DNA from: an uncultured Lachnospiraceae bacterium
Lineage (GTDB): Bacteria; Bacillota; Clostridia; Lachnospirales; Lachnospiraceae
Reading direction: 5' to 3'
DNA: 18,943 nucleotides
NCBI GenBank assembly: GCA_910579325.1
Contig: CAJTTU010000068.1
Span: 1-18,943 of the forward strand
This document shows, in pieces, positions 1 through 6,901 of this stretch. Positions within the stretch are counted from its first letter, which is position 1. Every line of letters starts with the position of its first letter. Below the pieces are notes generated by a model, which searched no databases, was not told the DNA's origin, and was given only the letters and a program-made list of their open reading frames with translations. The position numbers and the translations under genes are program-made.

Positions 1-90
1 GATTTAGAAGATGATATGAATTTTTCCGTAGAAGAGTCAGATGTCAAATGCAAGTTAATGTATATGACAGTGGAGTTTGAAGAAATATAA
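1..90 (+). CDS. 3' end of an unidentified gene (partial)
   Basis: Frame 1 is open from the first base and reads 29 residues before a TAA at 88-90. The tail is acidic and ends in VEFEEI. Its stop directly abuts the ATG at 91, so it may have been cotranscribed with the following gene. Too little is present to name a family. It could equally be the end of a real gene or of a fragment, because the region downstream is heavily decayed. Confidence 0.55.
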   Translation, partial: DLEDDMNFSVEESDVKCKLMYMTVEFEEI

Positions 91-675
91 ATGGATGGAA
101 TAAAACATGATATGATTGAATTGGCTAAAAGTCCGCGAATATTTTTTGATAAGAAAAATAGGGATTATACAATGGATATTGAAACCCACACTTTAGACTC
201 CCTCAGAAAGCTGGTCAGAAACCTACAGGCTGAAAACAAAGAACTTAGAAGACTCCTTGATAAAGCCGGTATTCCATGTGCGGACAGCGAAGTGTTTTCC
301 AATGTGCCAGATAAGGCTGAAGAGTATGACCCTGACCAAGGGGCAAGGATTAACCGGCAGTATATTGACAGAGATATGGCAGTTCGATTTTTTGCGATGT
401 TTTGGGGGCGGGAAGATGTATTCGCCAGACGGGGAAAGAATGGCGGTTATTATCCGCAGTGTAATAACCGTTGGAATGGCGTGTGTCCGAAGCAAAGAGG
501 CGAGAAGCAGTATTGTGAGGATTGTTCCTGCAAAGATTGGACAAAACTGACACCGGAAATATTGATGAATCATTTGTTTGGCTATCGGGAAGACGGTGCG
601 GATGTAATCGGAATCTATCCGCTGCTGCCGGATGGGACGTGCAGATTTCTGGTCTTTGATTCCTGCGAGCAACGA

Positions 676-707
676 GCCAAGTGGGCATGCTTGCATGCAC
701 ATTTGGC
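676..707. repeat. Imperfect hairpin, left half of the mini-element
   Basis: GCCAAGTGGGCATGC pairs with GCATGCACATTTGGC across TT, with one wobble and one mismatch in 15 pairs. It would be the left-end hairpin of an IS200/IS605-type element. The upstream stretch AGCAACGA contains CAA, which could pair with TTG of the target as a guide sequence, but that detail is speculative. Confidence 0.65.
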
Positions 708-720
708 GACTGCCGCGAGG

Positions 721-756
721 GTGAACTACCCCGCAGCTTGCAGCGGGGTAGTTCAC
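721..756. repeat. Perfect 14-bp inverted repeat, right half of the mini-element
   Basis: GTGAACTACCCCGC at 721-734 is the exact reverse complement of 743-756, around the 8-nt centre AGCTTGCA. The centre can itself pair GC with GC. No T-run follows, so it is not an intrinsic terminator despite its shape. The outer GTGAA/TTCAC pairing fits a guide/cleavage-site pair at the right end of an IS200/IS605-type element. Confidence 0.85.
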
Positions 757-1819
757 ATTGATAATCATGAGAAAGGCGCTGAAAAACAGGATTTTGCGAA
801 TGCAGGTGAAACGTGGTATGAAGAGGTAGATGCTCTGCGGAAAATCTGCGCAGGGAATGGAATTGACGCATTGGTTGAGAGATCCCGTTCCGGAAGAGGA
901 GCTCATGTGTGGATATTTTTCCGCAGGCCGATACCGGCAGCAACGGCCAGAAATTTTGGCTTTTTGTTTTTGGATAAAGGAGCGGCGGCTATTAATTTAA
1001 AGTCATTCCGATATTATGATAGGATGTACCCTTCTTAGGATGTGGCAAACTTGATTGGAAACCTGGTGGAATTGCCGTTGCAGGGACAGGCTTTGAAAAA
1101 CGGGAATAGCACTTTTGTAGACGAAAATTGGAATGCGTATCCGGGATTATGAAGGGAAGAAGGATGTGGTCGTATATGATTATATAGATTCCCATGTCAG
1201 AGTTTTTAACAACATGTACCTGAAAAGGCTGCGTACATATAAAAAGCTGGGTTTTCGTGTAACTGGAAGCGTTGATGGGGTGAAACAGGAAGTAAATGCG
1301 ATTTATGATCCGGCTCACGATACGGCTGTTTTTGAACGGGATTTGATCGAGGCGGAAAAGGAGATTGTCATCGCCAGTCCACAGATGACGCAAAAAAAAG
1401 TTGACCGTTTGATTGATTTGATGAAAGCAAGACAGGAGGTGGGCGTTTGGATAACGGTTATTACGGAAAATCCGGAGAATGTTTTATATGGAAATCCGGT
1501 GTTTGCTTATACGTTGATTCGCCAGCTGCAATGTGCAGGTATAAAAGTAGAGGTTGTGGAAGAAGGCGCAGGCTGATTTGCGGTGATTGACAGGCTGTTG
1601 GTTTGGTATGGTAGTGTGGATTTTTTAGGGAAAGAGGATGCCATGGACTGTTTGATCCGGGTGAAGGATGAAAGGGCGGCATCGGAACTGCTGGAGATTT
1701 TATGATCGTGCAATTTTTCTGGCTATAAAGCAAAAAGACTTTTTGGTAATTATACATAATTATTACAAGGGGGAAAAGGAACGTTTAGGGGAAAAGTACA
1801 TGTAAATGAAGGGTATGAA

Positions 1820-3628
1820 TTGTATCAAGTGATTACAGATTTTGGAGATGCTTTAGAAATATTTAGAGAAGCAATTCAAAATTCATATGATGAAGGTGCT
1901 ACAGAAATATACATTAATGTAGATGAAAAAAAGGGTTTGAGGGATGACAAAATTTTGACTATTGATATAATAGACAATGGTGCTGGCTTAGCGAAAGAGA
2001 ATGTTGCTAAATTTTTTGATGTAGCTAATTCCAGCAAAGTTGATGATGGATATATAGTTAAGCCTAATAAACACGGATATAAAGGGCACGGCGCAAAGGT
2101 TTTTTTTAACGCAAAATTAGTTCAGATAAGTTCCAAGACAAAAGATGGAGAGTGTTGGGCAGCAGAAATGGTCGATGCAGTCGGACAGATTTCAGAAAAA
2201 GGTGAACTATATTATTCAGATACAATTAATCCGAGCGATATTGGGATGGAATTACCTGTTGAATGGGAATCAGGATTTATGGTTAGAATAATTTCTCCCT
2301 ATTATTTCTTATCGTATCATAATCGTTATAAACTAAATCATATCAATCTTCGGGATTACTGTAAATGGTTTACTTTAATGGGGACAATTGAGATCCTGTA
2401 TAATGATAGTATTAAAGATCAAAATACAGTATTTTATTTGAATGGTTTGCTAAGAAATGATTTTGAAAACAAATATAATGATATTAAATTATGTGATCCG
2501 GTTCCTCAATTTACAAATACAAGGTTTGGTCGATTTGAAAAAATACTTATTGGACATCATTTTCCTGAGGATAGATATATCGATACCAAAATGAAACAAT
2601 ATGCAAAGATGATAGGAAGTAATAAAGCATATCATCATTACTATAGTAGACTTATTGTTAATGAAGGCATTACAACAGGAAGTTTGGCATTTAGGTTAAT
2701 TATTTGTATTGAAGGATACGAAACAAAACGTAGATACGATTTGTTGTTATCACGCCAGGGGAGGGCAAATATCGAAGGTGGTCATACGGATGGGAGCAGA
2801 TATGGATTATGGGCTTGTAAGGGCGGTGTTCCTGTTCAGAAAATTGATGATTGGATCGAAGGAGGACGAGGAGTTGGCACGTATACATATATGCAAGCAT
2901 TTGTAGATTGCGATGAATTTCAATTAACGGCAAATCGTGGATTTATCACCAATACTGACAGGGAAAAGCTTGATATGATAAAGACTGAAGTTAATAAAGT
3001 TTTTTCTAGCAAAAAAGTTAAAGATGCGATTCAAGAACGCCAGGAATGGGAAGAGTTGAATAAAATGGAAACTTCTTTGGAAGCAGAGAAGGATAATTTA
3101 AAGAAAAGGTATAATGCAGGGATAAATCGAAATAAAATAATATTTCCGGATGGGGATACTGTACTGGAACCTTCTAAAAACAGAAAAAGGTATTCTGAAT
3201 CGGAAACATTCGTAGTTTTTTTAACAGTAATGCAAAAATATCCGGATTTGTTTAAGTTTAAGCTTCTTGATTACAATACAACAAAAGGAATTGATTTTGT
3301 TGTGGATTATTTAGGAACGCCCAAATATATCGAATTAAAAGGATCGCTGCTTAAATCTGTTAATCATCCTTTCCGACTTATGCACAAATTTATTTGTTAT
3401 GATATTGATGTATCAAATAATGAGATTGCGGAAGATATGGAGCAGTTAAAGGCACGTCTCAATATAATGAAAAATGTTAATTATGAATCTAATGATGACA
3501 GATTTAATAGGAGGAAGTATACTGCATATGTCCTTGAACCTGAACAGACAACTGCCTTTTCATCAATAGAAATTATTCAATTAAAATCATTTTTGAAGGA
3601 AGTTGTTGGTGTTACTATATCGGAGTGA
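1820..3628 (+). CDS. GHKL (MORC/HSP90-like) ATPase with C-terminal PD-(D/E)XK nuclease-like domain
   Basis: The protein is about 602 residues. The N-terminal ATPase has the three GHKL boxes: EAIQNSYDEG (E17, N21, D24), DNGAG (52-56) and GYKGHG (86-91). The middle region (about 100-400) includes LLSRQGRANI and LTANRGFI, as expected of a transducer-like segment. A charged helical linker (about 395-435) leads to a C-terminal domain with the PD-(D/E)XK pattern: an acidic helix (ESETFVVF), D492 in GIDFVV, and E505-x-K507 in IELKG. Prokaryotic MORC-like GHKL proteins are known near restriction and defence genes; a nuclease role against foreign DNA is my inference. Start: TTG 1820 has AAGGG (1809-1813) at 6-nt spacing. 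The frame is open back to 1760 and EGYE just upstream looks family-like, but no ATG or GTG lies there. No frameshift or internal stop was seen, unlike its neighbours. Confidence 0.8.
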   Translation: MYQVITDFGDALEIFREAIQNSYDEGATEIYINVDEKKGLRDDKILTIDIIDNGAGLAKENVAKFFDVANSSKVDDGYIVKPNKHGYKGHGAKVFFNAKLVQISSKTKDGECWAAEMVDAVGQISEKGELYYSDTINPSDIGMELPVEWESGFMVRIISPYYFLSYHNRYKLNHINLRDYCKWFTLMGTIEILYNDSIKDQNTVFYLNGLLRNDFENKYNDIKLCDPVPQFTNTRFGRFEKILIGHHFPEDRYIDTKMKQYAKMIGSNKAYHHYYSRLIVNEGITTGSLAFRLIICIEGYETKRRYDLLLSRQGRANIEGGHTDGSRYGLWACKGGVPVQKIDDWIEGGRGVGTYTYMQAFVDCDEFQLTANRGFITNTDREKLDMIKTEVNKVFSSKKVKDAIQERQEWEELNKMETSLEAEKDNLKKRYNAGINRNKIIFPDGDTVLEPSKNRKRYSESETFVVFLTVMQKYPDLFKFKLLDYNTTKGIDFVVDYLGTPKYIELKGSLLKSVNHPFRLMHKFICYDIDVSNNEIAEDMEQLKARLNIMKNVNYESNDDRFNRRKYTAYVLEPEQTTAFSSIEIIQLKSFLKEVVGVTISE

Positions 3629-3716
3629 CTTTAAGAAAAGGTGTAACGTACAGTTTTAGGATTGAAGATAAGACATTGATTTAAAGAAAATTGGGATATG
3701 GACATTTTTTAGGTGC

Positions 3717-3737
3717 ATTTTGTTTATCTAACAAAAT
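3717..3737. repeat. Perfect 8-bp inverted repeat after the GHKL gene
   Basis: ATTTTGTT and AACAAAAT are separated by TATCT. The repeat lies about 90 bp after the GHKL stop, in a 220-bp A/T-rich stretch with no gene. It could be a weak terminator or an operator. It lacks a following T-run, so no function is assigned. Nothing else recognisable lies in 3629-3851. Confidence 0.4.
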
Positions 3738-3851
3738 AGATTGAATTAGACAATATAAAAATGTTTATTCCGCAAAATATGATAGGCGATATGTAGACTG
3801 GGACGATTCAAAAACTCTGTAAAAATAGAAACGAGAAAGAAGGTGACATAT

Positions 3852-4014
3852 ATGACTTTGGAGGAAATCTCATCCGGAGAATCAAAATATCTTGAATTGA
3901 AACATGAGGTGCCAGAGAAAAGTAAAAGCTATATGAAAACGGTAGTTGCTTTTGCAAATGGAAGCATTGAAAAAAGAAGGAAAATCTAAGGGAACTTATT
4001 ATAAATCAAAATGA
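3852..4014 (+). pseudogene. Collapsed AlbA_2/Schlafen-like ATP-binding protein (both ends only)
   Basis: A good ribosome site (AGAAGG near 3837) precedes ATG 3852. The next 37 or so residues (ESKYLELKHEVPEKS, then VVAFANG) match the start of the AlbA_2 domain found in Schlafen-like or divergent-AAA transcriptional regulators. The frame then runs into a TAA at 3987-3989 after only 45 codons. In another frame, 3967-4014 reads LKKEGKSKGTYYKSK and stops. That resembles the basic C-terminal winged-helix tail of the same kind of protein. The simplest reading is a gene of several hundred codons reduced by a large internal deletion. The N-terminal identification is fairly firm; the C-terminal match is weaker. 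Confidence 0.6.
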
Positions 4015-4069
4015 ATTGTAAATTTTTGTTTGGAAAGGTAAAAAATGTTGTCCCATCCTTGACACAAGC

Positions 4070-4174
4070 GTGAGCGGCAGTCCGATCATCCAGGACGGCA
4101 AAGTGATCGGCGCGGTGACCCATGTGTTTATACAGGATCCGGCTAAGGGGTATGGGATATTTATTGAGAATATG
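4070..4174 (+). pseudogene. spoIVB: SpoIVB peptidase C-terminal remnant
   Basis: The translation SGSPIIQDGKVIGAVTHVF followed by KGYGIFIENM matches the end of SpoIVB, the S55-family serine peptidase that signals sigma-K activation in sporulation. The Ser of SGSP is the catalytic one. No PDZ domain, membrane anchor or rest of the peptidase is present upstream: the same frame meets a TAA at 4012 (it reads TGTAAAT there) and shows no homology. The usual GMSGSP has become SVSGSP. This is a short displaced fragment; a full functional copy is presumably elsewhere in the genome. Its base composition is visibly richer in G/C than the sequence just upstream. Confidence 0.7.
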
Positions 4175-4301
4175 CACCTGAAAAACCGGGGCGAGAAGGA
4201 TGTACTGTTCTTCTGCGTGGACGGCCTGCCCGGTTTCAAGGAGGCCATACAGGCCATATACCCGCAGGCTCAAATATAGAGGTGCATTGTACACATGCCC
4301 T
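4175..4301 (+). mobile_element. IS256-family transposase fragment
   Basis: Directly following the SpoIVB scrap in the same frame is LKNRGEKDVLFFCVDGLPGF, then KEAIQAIYPQAQI, a TAG at 4277-4279, and RCIVHM. In IS256-family (MULE-type) transposases this block carries the second catalytic Asp (VDGL) and normally continues as QIQRCIVHM, so the TAG probably replaces a Gln codon. Only about 40 residues of a roughly 400-residue transposase remain, without inverted ends. Because both fragments share one frame, the stretch mimics a 69-residue gene, but it is a chance fusion of two remnants. Confidence 0.75.
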
Positions 4302-4592
4302 GAACGAAACGGCTGACGGAATACCTGTAAATTAAGAAAGACGGGGCAGCAGCAAGACAGCAAGCCCGCGTAAAAGCAATAATGTAAATGCCGTAATTAT
4401 GGTGAAAAAAATTTTTCCAAAATGAACAGACTGTATAAAAGTGGAAATACTATAACTAAGTAGAACAAATCGACTACAAAAACATTCTGAAAACGACTGC
4501 AAAATTTTACATATCTAATTCCTATCGGAAATTTTTATTTTCCATAGACACAAAATTTTTTACACCCTCAAATCTAAACTGATGTACCGTTT
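4302..4592. other. Gene-free A/T-rich stretch
   Basis: No frame gives a convincing protein. A broken reading around 4306-4375 (RLTEYL, then IKKDGAAARQQARVKAIM, with stops between) might be further decayed coding sequence of unknown origin. The rest is A/T-rich with short homopolymer runs. No RNA gene or complete insertion sequence is seen. Confidence 0.5.
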
Positions 4593-4603
4593 TTACCGGT
4601 ACA
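4583..4603 (-). terminator. Weak stem-loop at the end of the Nudix gene
   Basis: TGTACCG and CGGTACA form a 7-bp stem around a 7-nt T-rich loop, overlapping the Nudix stop codon. On the minus strand no clean U-run follows directly, though an A/T-rich stretch lies further on. It may be a poor terminator or a 3'-end stabilising hairpin. Confidence 0.35.
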
Positions 4604-5081
4604 CCTCTGTCTTCCATTCTTTCAGCGTGTCCCCTTCATAGACGAGCTTCAGGGAGAAAAAGCTCTGATCTTCCAGCAATAGCTTCAAAAAAATCTGATC
4701 GCCTTCCCACAGAGGAAGATCAGGCACCTGGCTTTTGGGAATCCATTGAAGGATGCCTTCCCGACAGTCTTCGAAAGAAAGCTGTTCGGGGAAGTTTACG
4801 AATGCGTCGGCCGTATAAAGGTGCATATATTCGCATCCCCATATGTTGGAAATAAAGGTGACGATGCCTCTGAACCGGTAGGAAGTCAGCGTCAGGCCTG
4901 TCTCCTCTTTTACCTCCCGCAAAAGACATTCCTCCGGGCTTTCTCCTTCCAGAAAATGTCCGCCTACGCCGACCCATTTTCCTTCATTTAAATCCGCTTT
5001 TTTCTTTATTCGGTGCATCATCAGGTAACAGTCATTCTGCTCTATGTAACATAAAGTGGTCAGATTTGTGGAATGTGACAT
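4593..5081 (-). CDS. Nudix hydrolase (MutT/8-oxo-dGTP diphosphatase-like)
   Basis: The 162-residue cytoplasmic protein has a perfect Nudix box GX5EX7REUXEEXGU: G41, E47, R55-E56, E59-E60 and G62, within GHFLEGESPEECLLREVKEE. The preceding KWVGVGGH is typical of the beta strand before the box. Such enzymes hydrolyse nucleoside diphosphates linked to another moiety, often oxidised dGTP, using Mg2+ held by the box glutamates. The exact substrate cannot be read from sequence. The start is firm: a strong AGGAGGA (complement of 5092-5099) lies about 10 nt upstream of the ATG. A promoter is predicted at 5156-5184. The gene stands alone, divergent from the methyltransferase gene, and appears intact. 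Confidence 0.92.
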   Translation of the reverse strand: MSHSTNLTTLCYIEQNDCYLMMHRIKKKADLNEGKWVGVGGHFLEGESPEECLLREVKEETGLTLTSYRFRGIVTFISNIWGCEYMHLYTADAFVNFPEQLSFEDCREGILQWIPKSQVPDLPLWEGDQIFLKLLLEDQSFFSLKLVYEGDTLKEWKTEVYR

Positions 5082-5155
5082 AAAAAATTGTTCCTCCTGT
5101 CTGTCGTTTTTTCATATCATGGGAAAACGCTCCGGACCTCCCTGTGACGCAGTCC

Positions 5156-5184
5156 ATTTTCTCACAGGAGATTTTTTCTGTCAA
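5156..5184 (-). promoter_or_regulatory. Sigma-A-type promoter for the Nudix gene
   Basis: On the minus strand a consensus TTGACA (complement of 5179-5184) is followed after exactly 17 nt by GAAAAT (complement of 5156-5161, 4 of 6 matches). This would place the start of transcription about 65-70 nt before the Nudix ATG. Confidence 0.55.
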
Positions 5185-5248
5185 GAGAAGCCGGAATGAT
5201 CTGTTTCAGTATACCGGTGTTGGGATTCGGTATTATGCACAATGTTTT

Positions 5249-5354
5249 TTGACATTACCATTGAAACATACATCAAAAATGCTATTTTCTACAAATTTTT
5301 TTAAATTAGATATTACGTATTGCATATTACATGTAATTATGATAAAAGTATAGC
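5249..5354 (+). promoter_or_regulatory. Candidate promoter and operator region for the methyltransferase-transporter unit
   Basis: A consensus -35 TTGACA is at 5249-5254, but its -10 is poor (ATCAAA). A second weak candidate is TTGCAT (5320-5325), 17 nt, TAAAAG (5343-5348). Over it lie a perfect 12-bp palindrome ATTACATGTAAT (5326-5337) and a TATTAC direct repeat 14 bp apart (5311 and 5325), which look like a regulator binding site. No cobalamin or other riboswitch core was recognised in the 355-bp gap 5082-5436. Confidence 0.35.
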
Positions 5355-5436
5355 AGATGATACGACGGCCAGATATCAATCTGTAAAAAACCGTGAAACG
5401 GAAAACAGTAAAAGGAAATTCGTAAAGGAGGAGCTT

Positions 5437-6873
5437 ATGATCAGCAATTTAAGGGTAGAATTATTATCGGACAAAAAGAAAGAGCAGATTCTTGATGCGG
5501 CTTACAGCCTGCTGGAAGATCCCGGCGTAAATATTTACAGTGAGAAGGCGGCGGAGCTTTTGACGGCGCATGGATGTACCGCCGACGGTATCCGCGTGAA
5601 GATTCCGAGAGACCTGGTGAAAAAATGCATCAACACGGTGCCGAAGGGAATCCAGATTTACGACCGGAACGGAAAAGAGGCCATGCTGTTGAGGGGGCGT
5701 AATGTATATTTCGGCGCCGGCCCTACCTGTGTATACTTTAAAGACCCCTGGACAGGAGAGCGGCGCAAGCCGAAAAAGCAGGATGCGGCCGACGCGGCGA
5801 AGATGGTGGATGCCCTGCCGCATATGAGCTATGCCATGTCTCTGTGCATGATCGAGGATCACACCCATACGCTGGCGGATGTCCATGAGGTGGACGCCAT
5901 GCTGCGCAACACCACGAAACCGATCTGCACCTGGGCCTTCAATGCGCCGAACCTGGAATATCTGCTGCAGCTGTGCGCGGCCGTAGCCGGAGGAAAAAAG
6001 AAGCTGGCAGAAAAGCCTTTCGTCATTATTTACAGCGAGCCCACCACGCCCATGGCACATACGAAGGAAGCCCTTGAAAAAGTATTTGTGACCACCGAGT
6101 GGGGCGTTCCCACCCTGTATACGCCCGGCATGATTATGGGCGGAACCTCTCCTGCTACGATTGCAGGTTCTCTGGCCGTAGGCTTTGCGGATACCTTTGT
6201 GGGACTGGTGATTAACCAGCTGCTTCGTCCCGGCGCCCCTTTCATCGCGGGAACCTCCGGAACGCCCATGGATATGGCGACGATGCACACCCCTTACGGC
6301 GCGCCCTCCACCAGCCTGCTGTTAGGCGCTTCCAATGAGATTCTCCATTATCTGGGAATCCCTTCCTTTGATATGGCGGGCTCTACGGAATCCAAGGTGG
6401 TGGATGCCCAGGCCGGTATCGAGGCTTCCATGCAGGCGATGATCAGTCTGCTGACCGGAGGCAATCTGGTGCACGACTGCGGCTACACCGATATCGGCCT
6501 GACCGGAAATCTGACCATGCTCTGCGTATGCGATGAGATCGTGGGGATGGCCAAGCGCTACTGCGAGGGGATTGCCATCGATGAGGACAGGATCGGCATG
6601 GAATATATCAGAGAGGCAGGCCCCGGCGGAAACTTCTTACAGTCAGAGCATACGGTGGATTATTACAGGGAAGAATTCTTCCAGCCTACTTTACTGGAAA
6701 GAAGAGACTATGAGGTATGGGAGAAGGAAGGCTCTCTGACCATGGAACAGCGGGCGCTGGAAAAAGTACGCAGGATTCTGAAAACCCATCAGGCGGAAAG
6801 CCTGCCGGAGAATGTGCTGAAGGAGATGGACAGAATCGTGGCGAAAGCAGAGAAAAGCGTAACGGTAAAATAA
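5437..6873 (+). CDS. Trimethylamine methyltransferase (MttB) family protein, non-pyrrolysine type
   Basis: The protein has 478 residues, the usual family length, from ATG 5437, which has AAAGGAGGA at 5424-5432. The frame is open further upstream to 5320 but there without a ribosome site. MttB-superfamily features include FGAGPTCVYFKDPWTGERR, IEDHTHTLADVHEVDAML, TLYTPGMIMGGTSPATIAGS and, near the C-terminus, GNFLQSEHT. The family transfers a methyl group from a methylated amine to the cobalt of a corrinoid protein. True MttB uses pyrrolysine (an in-frame TAG) for trimethylamine. No internal TAG exists here, so this belongs to the branch (MtgB, MtpB, MtcB and relatives) that demethylates quaternary amines such as glycine betaine, proline betaine or carnitine. 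The BCCT gene starting 28 bp after the stop supports that. The corrinoid protein and second methyltransferase are not in the window. The substrate is unknown. Confidence 0.88.
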   Translation: MISNLRVELLSDKKKEQILDAAYSLLEDPGVNIYSEKAAELLTAHGCTADGIRVKIPRDLVKKCINTVPKGIQIYDRNGKEAMLLRGRNVYFGAGPTCVYFKDPWTGERRKPKKQDAADAAKMVDALPHMSYAMSLCMIEDHTHTLADVHEVDAMLRNTTKPICTWAFNAPNLEYLLQLCAAVAGGKKKLAEKPFVIIYSEPTTPMAHTKEALEKVFVTTEWGVPTLYTPGMIMGGTSPATIAGSLAVGFADTFVGLVINQLLRPGAPFIAGTSGTPMDMATMHTPYGAPSTSLLLGASNEILHYLGIPSFDMAGSTESKVVDAQAGIEASMQAMISLLTGGNLVHDCGYTDIGLTGNLTMLCVCDEIVGMAKRYCEGIAIDEDRIGMEYIREAGPGGNFLQSEHTVDYYREEFFQPTLLERRDYEVWEKEGSLTMEQRALEKVRRILKTHQAESLPENVLKEMDRIVAKAEKSVTVK

Positions 6874-6901
6874 GCTGTCGGAAAAGGGGGAGTACGGCGG
6901 C

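Larger units (their letters stand above)
661..756 (+). mobile_element. 96-bp palindrome-bearing mini-element, IS200/IS605-like (PATE-type candidate)
   Basis: Removing 661-756 restores the primase motif as FLVFD-IDNHEKGAE, so the insert boundaries can be read to the base. The insert lies immediately 3' of TTGAT (656-660), has no target duplication and ends in TTCAC (752-756). It contains two hairpins: an imperfect 15-bp stem at 676-690/693-707 and a perfect 14-bp stem at 721-734/743-756. Insertion 3' of a short T-rich site without duplication, with subterminal hairpins at both ends, is how single-strand IS200/IS605 transposition works, and TTGAT is the known target of ISDra2. No tnpA or tnpB is present, so the element would be non-autonomous. 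Its length is a multiple of three and it has no stop in the host frame. Confidence 0.7.
91..1705 (+). pseudogene. Decayed TOTE-type primase-helicase (DEAD/DEAH helicase family), several lesions
   Basis: The intact family (about 950 residues, recalled) has an N-terminal coiled coil, a Cys cluster, an archaeo-eukaryotic primase domain, a superfamily 2 helicase and a C-terminal PLD-like domain. It is proposed to act in biological conflict. Here the N-terminal part reads through to residue 315, with Cys motifs (QCNNRW, CPKQRG, CEDC) and the primase stretch VERSRSGRGAHVWIFF. The lesions are: a 96-bp in-frame insertion at 661-756 splitting the acidic motif; a TAG at 1036-1038 (homology continues as DVANLIGNLVELPLQGQ); a junction near 1140-1144 where NENWNAYP-type sequence jumps to RDYEGKKDVVVYDY in another frame, removing the helicase core; and a TGA at 1574-1576, after which FAVIDRLLVWYG continues to a stop at 1703-1705. 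ATG 172 (MDIETHTLDSL), preceded by AGGG, fits the usual family start better than ATG 91. The gene is almost certainly non-functional. Confidence 0.85.

Noticed and set aside
721..756. Intrinsic terminator
   Set aside because: The stem is strong but no T-run follows, it lies inside a reading frame, and excising the larger 96-bp insert restores a protein motif.
1133..1576. Standalone 147-residue gene
   Set aside because: It is the C-terminal helicase/PLD-like part of the broken primase-helicase. Homology continues on both sides in other frames or past stops, and no ribosome site precedes it.
5144..5353. Small 69-residue ORF between the Nudix and methyltransferase genes
   Set aside because: No ribosome site and no recognisable domain; it overlaps predicted promoters for both flanking genes.
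5320..5436. N-terminal extension of the methyltransferase
   Set aside because: Open frame only; AAAGGAGGA sits just before ATG 5437, and the extra 39 residues overlap the promoter region.
5464..6288. Long minus-strand ORF opposite the methyltransferase
   Set aside because: Shadow of a well-supported gene; the product is rich in Arg/His/Gly with no family resemblance.
5437..6873. Pyrrolysine-containing MttB
   Set aside because: The frame has no in-frame TAG, so this is not the pyrrolysine enzyme.
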